A stretch of DNA of 64,000 nt, taken from NCBI RefSeq assembly GCF_014648175.1, contig NZ_BMQP01000004.1, forward strand, positions 62,001 through 126,000, read 5' to 3'. Position numbers and translations under genes: made by a program. Source of the DNA: Planobispora rosea (GTDB taxonomy: Bacteria > Actinomycetota > Actinomycetes > Streptosporangiales > Streptosporangiaceae). Shown here one piece after another: positions 49,055 to 56,936 of the stretch. The notes beneath the pieces were generated by a model. The model searched no databases. It was not told where the DNA came from and was given only the letters and a program-made list of their open reading frames with translations. Each line of letters opens with the position of its first letter. Position 1 is the first letter of the stretch.

Positions 49055-50728
49055 ATGACCGAACGCAGGGTGGCCGGCAGGTACCACCTGCTCGAACCCA
49101 TCGGCGAGGGCGGGATGGGCGTCGTCTGGCGCGCCCACGACGAGTTGCTCGACCGGATCGTGGCGGTCAAGGAGGTCCGTTACCGCGGGGTCGACGAGGC
49201 CGAGCGGTCCGACCTGAACCGGCGGACCGTCCGGGAGGCGAGGACCGCCGGGCGGCTCGACCACCCGTCCGTGATCATCGTCCACGACGTGGTCGAGGAG
49301 GACGGACAGCCCTGGATCGTCATGCAGCTGGTGCGCTCGCGCTCGCTGGGCGAGGTGGTGCGCGAGCGCGGCCCGCTCCCCCCGGAGCAGGTGGCGGCCG
49401 TCGGGCTGAGCGTGCTGGGCGCGCTGCGCGCCGCGCACGCCGCCGGCGTCCTGCACCGCGACGTCAAGCCGGAGAACGTGCTGCTGGCCGATGACGGCCG
49501 GGTGGTGCTGACCGACTTCGGCATCGCCGCCACGGCGCACGACACCGGGATCACCCGGACCGGCGGGATGGTCGGCACCCCCGCCTTCCTGCCGCCGGAG
49601 CGGCTCCACGGACTGCCGGCCACCCCCGAGTCGGACCTGTGGTCGCTCGGCGCGACGCTGTACGCCGCCCTGGAGGGGCACCGGCCCTTCGAACGCGCGA
49701 CGGCCGCCGCGACCATGATGGCGGTCCTGTCCGGCGAGCCCAGCCCGATGACCCACACCGGGCCCCTCGCCACGGCCGTCCTCGGCCTGATGAACAGGGA
49801 CCCGGCCATGCGCATGCGCGCCGACGAGGCCGAGGCCCTGCTCGTCCGCGCCGCGGGCGGGACGCCTCCCGGCGCCGCCGCACCGCCCCGGGAGCCCTCC
49901 CGCTCCGCGCCGCCCCATGCCGCCACCCCGGCCCCGTACGGCGCGCAACCCGGCCCGACGCCCCCGCCCGCGGCCGCGCACCCGTGGCCGCTGCCCGCCC
50001 AGGCCCTGCAGACGCACCCCGGCGACCCCTCCCATCCGGGAGGCTGGACCGGGCCCGGCCGGCGCACCCGCACCGGGGGCGCCGGGAGCCGGATGCCCGC
50101 CGGCGGCCCGGGGCGGCGGGTGGCGCTCGCGGTCGGGGCGCCGCTGCTCGTGGCCGTGATCGGAGTGGGCGGCTGGCTCCTGTTCCAGAACCGGGGGGAG
50201 GTCCGGGCGGACCCGGAGATCACCGCCTCCGCGACGCCGCAGCCGGACATCCCCACGCCCGTCCCCACCGCCACCCCCTCCGGCCGGAGGATCCCGAAGG
50301 GCTGGAGGCTGTACCGGGACCCGCTGGGCTTCAGCATCGCCGTCCCCCGCGGCTGGACCGTCCAGCGCTCCACCGACCGCAGGCGGGTGGAGTTCCGCAA
50401 GCCGGGGTCGGCCGCCTTCCTGTGGGTCGAGTCGACCGAGGACCCGGAGAAGGACCCGGTCAAGCACTGGGAGAAGGTCGAGGAGGGCGGCACGGCCAGG
50501 AACGTCTGGCCGGGTTACGAGCGCGTCGCCATCACCCCGCTGACCTACCAGGGCCGGCCCGCCGCCGACTGGGAGTTCACCTACGACAGGGCGGGCGTGC
50601 GGACGCACGTGCTGGACCGGGGGTTCCGCACCGCCGACGACACTCCGTACGCGATCTACTGGGAGAGCCCGGAGGAGAGCTGGAACCCGGCGTTCTTCGA
50701 CAGGTTCACCGAGACGTTCCGGCCGTGA
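49055..50728 (+). CDS. Receptor-type Ser/Thr protein kinase 2
   Basis: 557 residues. Kinase domain with GEGGMGVV, VAVKEV, HRDVKPEN, DFGIA and PPE in place of APE. A Pro-rich linker, membrane helix at about 354-376, and an outer domain (~415-557: WRLYRDPLGFSIAVPRGW to FTETFRP) homologous to that of kinase 1; the two arose by duplication. ATG 49055 has GGAGGGGA eight bases upstream; GTG 49001 would overlap the previous stop but has no site. Its stop overlaps the AraC gene start by GTGA. Confidence 0.93.
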   Translation: MTERRVAGRYHLLEPIGEGGMGVVWRAHDELLDRIVAVKEVRYRGVDEAERSDLNRRTVREARTAGRLDHPSVIIVHDVVEEDGQPWIVMQLVRSRSLGEVVRERGPLPPEQVAAVGLSVLGALRAAHAAGVLHRDVKPENVLLADDGRVVLTDFGIAATAHDTGITRTGGMVGTPAFLPPERLHGLPATPESDLWSLGATLYAALEGHRPFERATAAATMMAVLSGEPSPMTHTGPLATAVLGLMNRDPAMRMRADEAEALLVRAAGGTPPGAAAPPREPSRSAPPHAATPAPYGAQPGPTPPPAAAHPWPLPAQALQTHPGDPSHPGGWTGPGRRTRTGGAGSRMPAGGPGRRVALAVGAPLLVAVIGVGGWLLFQNRGEVRADPEITASATPQPDIPTPVPTATPSGRRIPKGWRLYRDPLGFSIAVPRGWTVQRSTDRRRVEFRKPGSAAFLWVESTEDPEKDPVKHWEKVEEGGTARNVWPGYERVAITPLTYQGRPAADWEFTYDRAGVRTHVLDRGFRTADDTPYAIYWESPEESWNPAFFDRFTETFRP

Positions 50729-51588
50729 GCGACACTCCGGCCACCGGTCCGGGAGAGGCCGCGCGGTTCTGGCGGAACCCGGCGCTGCCGGGGGTGGACC
50801 TGCTCAAGGCCCGTTACGTCACGCACCGGTTCACCCGGCACGTGCACGAGGAGTACGCGATCGGGGTCATCCTGTCCGGGGTCGAGGAGTTCGACTACCG
50901 GGGCGCCCGGCACCGCGCCGGCGCCGGGTCCGTGGTCCTGGTCGATCCCGAGCAGGTGCACACCGGCCACGCGGGCGTGCCGGACGGCTGGTCCTACCGG
51001 ATGCTCTACCCGTCCGTCCAGGTGATCGCCGACGTCGCGGAGGAGCTGCTGGCCGGGCGGGGCACGCCGCACTTCCCGGAGACCGTCGTGGACGGCCCGC
51101 GCGCAGCCGCCCTGCTGCGCGCCGCCCACCTCGCCGCCGAGCGCGGCGACGACCTGGCCTCCTCCACCCTCGCCCGTACGGCGTTCGGCACGCTGGTCCT
51201 GCACCACGCCGCCTACCGCCCGGCCCGCCCGCACCTGTCGGCCGGGGACCGCGCGGTCGGGCTGGCGCGGGAGATCCTGCACGAGCGCCTGGCCGACCCG
51301 CCGGCGCTGGAGGACCTGGCCCGCGCGGTGCAGGCGCGCCCCTTCACCCTGCTCCGCGCGTTCAAGGCCGCGACCGGCCTCCCCCCGCACGCCTACCTGA
51401 ACACGCTCCGGGTACGGCGCGCCCGTGCCCTGCTCGACTCCGGGACGCCCGCCGCGCAGGTCGCCGCGGAGGTCGGCTTCGTCGACCAGGCCCACCTGAA
51501 CAGGCATTTCAAGCGGATCGTGGGCGTGCCCCCGGTGGCCTACCAGCGCGCAGGAACGTACAAGACCGCACCAGCGAACCGGACATAA
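50725..51588 (+). CDS. AraC-family transcriptional regulator
   Basis: 287 residues. An N-terminal cupin-type effector domain (HEEYAIGVILSGVEEFDYRG, GSVVLVDPEQVHTGHAG) and a C-terminal pair of helix-turn-helix motifs (LEDLARAVQARPFTLLRAFKAATGLPPHAYL and VAAEVGFVDQAHLNRHFKRIVGVPPVAYQ). GTG 50725 overlaps the kinase 2 stop. AzlC starts ten bases after it, so it likely controls azlCD, as in other genomes with this layout. Confidence 0.93.
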   Translation: MSDTPATGPGEAARFWRNPALPGVDLLKARYVTHRFTRHVHEEYAIGVILSGVEEFDYRGARHRAGAGSVVLVDPEQVHTGHAGVPDGWSYRMLYPSVQVIADVAEELLAGRGTPHFPETVVDGPRAAALLRAAHLAAERGDDLASSTLARTAFGTLVLHHAAYRPARPHLSAGDRAVGLAREILHERLADPPALEDLARAVQARPFTLLRAFKAATGLPPHAYLNTLRVRRARALLDSGTPAAQVAAEVGFVDQAHLNRHFKRIVGVPPVAYQRAGTYKTAPANRT

Positions 51589-51598
51589 CCTCCTTCTC

Positions 51599-52279
51599 AT
51601 GGAAACAACCACTCGTTCCTCAGCCATCAGGGACGGGCTGGGCGTAGGCCTCGCGGTGGGACTGTCCGGGCTGGCGTTCGGCGCCGCCGCGGTGACCGCC
51701 GGGCTGAGCGTCGCCCAGGCGTGCGTGCTGAGCCTGTTCGCCTTCACCGGTGCCTCCCAGTTCGCGCTGGCCGGCGTCGTGGCGGGCGGCGGCAACCTCG
51801 TCGCGGGCACGGCGGGCGCGCTGCTGCTCGGCGTGCGCAACAGCCTGTACGGCCTGCGCCTGGCCGATCTGCTCGGGGTCCGGGGCTGGCGCAGAGTCCC
51901 GGTGGCGCAGGGAGTGATCGACGAGACCACCGCGGTGGCGCTGGCCCAGCCCGACGAGGAGTCGGCCAGGACCGGCTTCTTCGTCACCTTCGTGAGCCTC
52001 TATCTGACCTGGAACGCCACCACCCTGCTCGGCGCGGTGGGCACCTCCCGGGTGGCCGACCCCGCGGTGTTCGGCCTGGACGCGGTGGGCCCGGCGACGT
52101 TCCTGGCCATCCTCTGGCCGCGGCTGACCGCGAAGGATCCCGAGACCCGGACGCTGCGGGCGTCCGCCGCGGGCGGCGTCGCGGTCGCGCTGGCCGCCAC
52201 CCCGTTCGTCCCGCCGGGCGTGCCCGTGCTCCTGGCGGCCGTGCCCGTGCTCGCCCTGGTCCTGAGGAGGCCGCGATGA
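51599..52279 (+). CDS. azlC: AzlC-type branched-chain amino acid exporter subunit
   Basis: 226 residues with about six membrane helices. AFTGASQFALAGVVAGGGN and LLGVRNSLYGLRLADLLG match AzlC, which with AzlD exports branched-chain amino acids or analogues. ATG 51599 lies 11 bases after the AraC stop and has no clear ribosome site, so it depends on coupling or an AraC-driven promoter within that gene. Confidence 0.9.
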   Translation: METTTRSSAIRDGLGVGLAVGLSGLAFGAAAVTAGLSVAQACVLSLFAFTGASQFALAGVVAGGGNLVAGTAGALLLGVRNSLYGLRLADLLGVRGWRRVPVAQGVIDETTAVALAQPDEESARTGFFVTFVSLYLTWNATTLLGAVGTSRVADPAVFGLDAVGPATFLAILWPRLTAKDPETRTLRASAAGGVAVALAATPFVPPGVPVLLAAVPVLALVLRRPR

Positions 52280-52325
52280 CCCCCCGTCCGGCACCTCCGG
52301 CACCCCTCGTCCGGGGAGGACGCCG

Positions 52326-52637
52326 ATGAGCGTGTGGCAGGCCGTCGTGGCCGTCTGCCTGGGCTGTTACGCGTTGAAGCTGGCCGGTCTCTCGGCGCCG
52401 CGCCGGGTGCTCGACCACCCGGGCGTGCAGCGCTTCGCCGCGCTGGTCCCGGTGGCGCTGCTGGCCGCGCTGATCGCGGTGCAGACCTTCGCCCACGGCC
52501 AGGCCCTGGAGCTGGACTGGCCGCGCACCGCCGGGCTGGGGGCCGCCGTGCTGGCGCTGCTGCTGCGCGCGCCGTTCCTGGTGGTCCTGGCGGCCGCGGC
52601 CGCCGTCACGGCCCTGCTCCGCCTGGCCGGTCTGTGA
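52326..52637 (+). CDS. azlD: AzlD-type partner subunit
   Basis: 103 residues with four short helices; AGLSAPRRVLDHPGVQRFAALVPVALLAAL is AzlD-like. ATG 52326 has GGGGAGG six bases upstream. Its last 32 bases overlap the end of the convergent histidine kinase gene. Confidence 0.88.
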   Translation: MSVWQAVVAVCLGCYALKLAGLSAPRRVLDHPGVQRFAALVPVALLAALIAVQTFAHGQALELDWPRTAGLGAAVLALLLRAPFLVVLAAAAAVTALLRLAGL

Positions 52638-53874
52638 CGGGGAGCGCCGTACGGCCTGCGGCCCGAAGCTCCGCACGGTCCGCGCCCGGAAGCGTCACGC
52701 GGAAGACCGCGCCGCCGCCGGGGCGGGAGTCCGCCTCCGCCCGGCCGCCGTGGGCGGCGGCGACCGCGGCCACGATGGACAGCCCGAGGCCCGCCCCGCC
52801 CCGGCCGCGGTCGTCCTCCCTGGCGCGGCCGGCGGTGCGGGGGACGCGGTAGAAGCGCTCGAAGACGAGCCTGCGCTGCTCCTCGGTGAGGCCGGGGCCC
52901 TCGTCGGCGACCTCGATCACCGCCTCCTCCCCGGCTCTCAGGACCCGGACCGCGGCCGGGGTGCCCGGCGGGGTGTGGGCGAGCACGTTGGCCAGCAGGT
53001 TGCCGGTCACCTGGCGGAGCCGGGCCTCGTCGCCGGGCACCTCGACCGGCCCGCCGTACTCGGCGGAGATCGGACGGCCCGGCTCGACGGCGCGGGCGTC
53101 CGCCACCGCGTCGGCCACCAGCCCGGTCAGCTCGACCGGGGCGCGTTCCAGCGGGCGTCCCTGGTCCAGGCGGGCGAGCAGGAGCATCTCGTCCACCAGC
53201 GTCCCCATCCGGGCCGCCTCCGCCTCGATCCTGCGCATCGCCGTGGCCAGGTCCTCGGGGCGGGTGGCCGCGCCGCGCCGGAACAGCTCGGCGTAGCCGC
53301 GGATGGTGGCGATGGGTGTGCGCAGCTCGTGGGAGGCGTCGGCGACGAAGCGGCGCAGCCGGTCCCGCGACTCCTCCCGGTCCCGGAACGCCTCCTCGAT
53401 ATGGCCGAGCATCGCGTTGAGGGCGTGGCCGAGGCGGCCCGCCTCACTGCCGGCCGGAGCCGTCTCGATCCGGCGGTCGAGGTCGCCCGCGCCGATGTCC
53501 GCCGCCGCCTCCACGATCCGGTCCAGCGGACGCAGGCCCCGGCGGACCAGGTGGGCGGCGAGCAGGGTCAGGCAGGCCAGCGTCACCACCGAGGTGACGA
53601 TCATGACGCGGGCCACCCGGCCGGTCAGCTCGTCGGAGGCGGCGAGCAGCGCCTGCGGCGTGTCCATGGCCAGCAGCCGGGCGCCGCCGGGCCCGCGCCA
53701 GTCCTGCAGCGCGCCGAAGGTGGCCCCGGCGACCGTGCCGAGGGCCAGGGCGACCAGGCCGACGACCGTCACGACCAGCCGGCCGCGCAGGGAGACCGGC
53801 AGCCGGGGCCGCAGGGTGCCGGGGAAGCCCGGATGCTCAGCGGAGCCGGGAGAAGCGGCGGGGCGGGGCGGCAT
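52606..53874 (-). CDS. Two-component sensor histidine kinase
   Basis: 422 residues. Membrane helices at about 31-55 and 88-110 enclose a small sensor loop, then HAMP, HisKA with H182 (DASHELRTPIATIRGY) and HATPase (N-box GNLLANVLAHTPPG, G1 VADEGPGLT and GLGLSIVAAV). It phosphorylates the response regulator encoded just upstream. ATG 53874 overlaps its partner's stop by one base. The 3' end overlaps azlD by 32 bases on the opposite strand. Confidence 0.94.
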   Translation of the reverse strand: MPPRPAASPGSAEHPGFPGTLRPRLPVSLRGRLVVTVVGLVALALGTVAGATFGALQDWRGPGGARLLAMDTPQALLAASDELTGRVARVMIVTSVVTLACLTLLAAHLVRRGLRPLDRIVEAAADIGAGDLDRRIETAPAGSEAGRLGHALNAMLGHIEEAFRDREESRDRLRRFVADASHELRTPIATIRGYAELFRRGAATRPEDLATAMRRIEAEAARMGTLVDEMLLLARLDQGRPLERAPVELTGLVADAVADARAVEPGRPISAEYGGPVEVPGDEARLRQVTGNLLANVLAHTPPGTPAAVRVLRAGEEAVIEVADEGPGLTEEQRRLVFERFYRVPRTAGRAREDDRGRGGAGLGLSIVAAVAAAHGGRAEADSRPGGGAVFRVTLPGADRAELRAAGRTALPVTDRPGGAGP

Positions 53875-54560
53875 CAGTCTTCCCGGGGCAGGCGCAGGAC
53901 GTAGCCCACACGGGGCACGGTGTGGATGAGGGGCGGCCCGGAGACGTCGACCTTGCGGCGCAGGTAGCTGATGTAGGTCTGGACGACGCCGTCGTTGCCG
54001 CCGAAGTCGTACTCCCACACGTGGTCGAGGATCTGCCGCTTGGAGACCAGCCTGCCCGCGTTGGCGGTCAGGAAGCGCAGCAGCTTGAACTCCGTGGGGG
54101 TCAGGTCGATGCGCCGTCCGTCCCGCCGGACCTCGTAGGCGTCGTCGTCGATGACGAGACCGGCGAAGGCCAGGCGGCCGGTCTCCGGCCCGGCGCGCTC
54201 CGTCCGCCGCAGCACCGCACCGATCCGGGCGACGAGCTCCTCCAGGCTGAACGGCTTGGTGACGTAGTCGTCCCCGCCCATCCGCAATCCGCCGATCTTG
54301 TCCTCGGTCGCGTCGCGGGCGGTGAGGAACACCACCGGCACCTGCGATCCGGCGGTCCTGATCCGCCGGCACACCTCGGTTCCCGGCACGTCGGGCAGCA
54401 TCACGTCCAGGACGATCAGGTCGGGGCGGAAGGATCCCGCCGCCGACAGCGCCTCCGCGCCCGTTGCCGCCACCGCCGTCTCGAAGCCCTCGTAACGCAG
54501 GGCGGTCGCCACGAGGTCGGCGAGGTACGGCTCGTCGTCCACCACCAGTATCCGGCTCAC
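53874..54560 (-). CDS. OmpR-family response regulator
   Basis: 228 residues. Receiver domain with D8/D9, phosphorylated D52 (LIVLDVMLPD) and K102 (VTKPF), then a winged-helix domain (LTPTEFKLLRFLTANAGRLVSKRQILDHVW, VVQTYISYLRRKVD, VPRVGYVLR). GTG 54560 has GGGGGAG nine bases upstream. It likely binds the repeats at 54606-54645 between it and the divergent MMPL gene. Confidence 0.95.
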   Translation of the reverse strand: MSRILVVDDEPYLADLVATALRYEGFETAVAATGAEALSAAGSFRPDLIVLDVMLPDVPGTEVCRRIRTAGSQVPVVFLTARDATEDKIGGLRMGGDDYVTKPFSLEELVARIGAVLRRTERAGPETGRLAFAGLVIDDDAYEVRRDGRRIDLTPTEFKLLRFLTANAGRLVSKRQILDHVWEYDFGGNDGVVQTYISYLRRKVDVSGPPLIHTVPRVGYVLRLPRED

Positions 54561-54605
54561 CCCGCCAGTCTCCCCCGGCCGATCTTCAAAAGGTCTTAGA
54601 GAACT

Positions 54606-54645
54606 CTGTGAAACCCGGCCCGCAGAGATTCACAGGGATTCACAG
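54606..54645. promoter_or_regulatory. Direct repeats, likely response-regulator binding site
   Basis: ttcacag occurs at 54629-54635 and 54639-54645, ten bases apart (one helix turn), and inverted (ctgtgaa) at 54606-54612. OmpR-type regulators bind such phased direct repeats. The site lies in the divergent gap between the regulator and the MMPL gene. Confidence 0.6.
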
Positions 54646-54701
54646 AGCGCTCCGAGAACGGCCACACGGCCGCTGAAGATCACTCTGGTGCGCTGGAGGC
54701 C

Positions 54702-56834
54702 ATGGAGAGACTCTCGGTTTCCGTCCTGAGACACAGGCGGCTGGTCACGCTGCTGGCCGTATGCGCGTTCCTGGTGGGACTGGCCGCGACCCCGTTCGCG
54801 ATCCAGCGCCTGTCCGAGGAGTACGCCCACCCCGGGATGCCCGCTTTCGAGGCCAACCGGGAAATCGTCCGGATCTACGGCAACGGCGGTTACCAGCGGC
54901 CGTTCGTGCCGGTCGTGGTCCTGCCCGCCGGCATGCGGGCGGAGGAGGAGAAGGAAGTGATCGGCAGGGCGTTCGCGGCCGTCTCGGCGGAACTGCCCCG
55001 GGCCCGCGTGGTCTCCTACGCCGACACCGGCGACGCGCGGCTCGTCGGCGCGGACGGCCGGACCACGTTCGGGCTGGTCTTCCCCGGCACGTACTCGGAC
55101 GGCAGCCCGCCGGGCGGCGGACTGGGCGAGACGCCCGACGAGGGACCGGTGATCACGGCGGTGATGGCCCGGGTCCTGCCGCGGGGCAGCACCGTGCACG
55201 TCACCGGCCTGGACGCCCTGGCGCCGAGCGTGGACGCGGGCGGAGTGGACGTGCCCACCAAGATCGGCATCGGCGTGGCCGCCACCGTGGTCGTGCTGTT
55301 CCTCGTCTTCCGGTCGGCCCTGGCGCTCGTACCGCTCCTGGTCTCCGCCCTGGCGATCTTCGCGTCGTTCGCCGTGATCCTGCTGCTGACGCTGGTGATG
55401 ACCGTGCACGACGTGGCGCTGACCACCATGCCGCTGCTCGGCCTGGGCATCGCCGTCGACTACTCGCTGCTGCTGGTGGCCCGGTGGCGGGAGGAGCAGG
55501 CCGGCGGGTACCGCGGCGACGAGGCCGTGCACCGGGCGATGCGGGGAGCCGGGCGCGCGGTGCTGTTCAGCGGGATCGCGGTCGCGATCGGCCTGGTGAC
55601 CATGGTCGTGCTGCCGGTCCCGTTCCTGCGCAGCCTCGGCCTGGCAGGCATGATCATCGCAGTGGCGAGCGTGGCCGTCACGCTCACCGTCCTGCCGGTC
55701 CTGCTCGCCCTCGCCGGGCGGCGGCTGGACGCCCGGCGCAGGGCCGGGGACAGGCCGTTCCGCCGGGAGGCGGAGGCCGGGCACGCCTGGTCGGCCTGGG
55801 CCCGCGGGGTGGTACGGCTGCGCCGGCCCGCCGCGCTGGCGGCCGGCGGCCTGCTGGCCGTCCTGGCCGTGGCCGCGCTGGACGCCGATCTCGGTCTGCC
55901 CGAGAGCGGCGACCTGCGCACCTCGGGCGCCGGGTACGAAGGACTGTCCGCGCTGCGCCGGGCGGGCGTCCCGGCCGGTTCCATCACCCCGTTCGACGCG
56001 CTGGTCACCGGCGACCCGGCGCGGGCCGTCGCGCGGATCGAGGCCGTCGAGGGCGTCGCCGCCGTACTGGCGCCGGACACCCCCGCCTGGCGGCGGGACG
56101 GCACCGCGGTCGTCACCGTGCTGCCGGTCGCGGAGAGCGGCGCCGCCGCCGGGCAGGAGATCGTCACCCGGGTCCGGGAGGCGGCGGGCGCGGACGTCCG
56201 GATCGGCGGCGGCGCCGCGCAGAGCATGGACTTCCGGGCGCACGCGTACGGGGCCTTCCCCTGGATGCTCGGGCTGATCGCGCTCGTCACGTTCGTGACG
56301 CTGGCGCGGGCGTTCCGCTCCCTGCTGCTGCCGGTCAAGGCGATCGCGCTCAACCTGCTCTCGCTGGGCGCCGTGGTCGGCGCGATGGTCCTGCTCTGGC
56401 AGTACGGCTGGGGCACCCGCGAACTGCTCGGCATCCAGCCGACCGGCTCGATCGGCGAGTTCGTCCCCTTGACGATCTTCGCTTTCCTGTACGGCCTCAG
56501 CATGGACTACGAGGTGTTCCTCCTGGCCAGGATGCGCGAGGAGTACGACAGGTCAGGCGACACCGGCCACGCGGTGGTCGAGGGGGTGGGCCGTACCGGA
56601 CGCCTGGTCACCTCGGCCGCGCTGATCCTGTTCGTCTCCTTCACCGCCCTGGCCATGACCCCCGAGCTGGACGTGAAGGTGTTCGCCAGCGGCTTGGCCC
56701 TGGGCATCCTGCTGGATGCGACCCTCATCCGGGGCGTCCTGGTCCCGGCGGTGGTCGCGATGATGGGCCGGTGGAACTGGTGGCTGCCCGCCTGGGCGGC
56801 CCGGCCGCTGCGCGTGGAGCCGTCACCCCGATGA
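54702..56834 (+). CDS. MMPL-family membrane transporter
   Basis: 710 residues. RND-like layout: one helix at about 16-36, an outer domain, five helices (~185-345, with VDYSLLLVARWREE), a second helix (~375-395), a second outer domain and five more helices (~520-695, with LSMDYEVFLLARMREEYDRSGD). The Asp/Tyr motifs GIAVDYSLL and GLSMDYEVFL carry proton-relay residues. Relatives export lipids or drugs. ATG 54702 has GGAGG two bases upstream. Regulation by the adjacent two-component system is likely. Confidence 0.93.
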   Translation: MERLSVSVLRHRRLVTLLAVCAFLVGLAATPFAIQRLSEEYAHPGMPAFEANREIVRIYGNGGYQRPFVPVVVLPAGMRAEEEKEVIGRAFAAVSAELPRARVVSYADTGDARLVGADGRTTFGLVFPGTYSDGSPPGGGLGETPDEGPVITAVMARVLPRGSTVHVTGLDALAPSVDAGGVDVPTKIGIGVAATVVVLFLVFRSALALVPLLVSALAIFASFAVILLLTLVMTVHDVALTTMPLLGLGIAVDYSLLLVARWREEQAGGYRGDEAVHRAMRGAGRAVLFSGIAVAIGLVTMVVLPVPFLRSLGLAGMIIAVASVAVTLTVLPVLLALAGRRLDARRRAGDRPFRREAEAGHAWSAWARGVVRLRRPAALAAGGLLAVLAVAALDADLGLPESGDLRTSGAGYEGLSALRRAGVPAGSITPFDALVTGDPARAVARIEAVEGVAAVLAPDTPAWRRDGTAVVTVLPVAESGAAAGQEIVTRVREAAGADVRIGGGAAQSMDFRAHAYGAFPWMLGLIALVTFVTLARAFRSLLLPVKAIALNLLSLGAVVGAMVLLWQYGWGTRELLGIQPTGSIGEFVPLTIFAFLYGLSMDYEVFLLARMREEYDRSGDTGHAVVEGVGRTGRLVTSAALILFVSFTALAMTPELDVKVFASGLALGILLDATLIRGVLVPAVVAMMGRWNWWLPAWAARPLRVEPSPR

Positions 56835-56936
56835 GCCCTCCGACGCGGGCGGAGCCGTCACCTCAGCGGACCATCCGACGGCGAACCATCCGCGATGCCC
56901 GGATTATCCCGCCAGATCCAGGGTAGCCGCAGGCTC

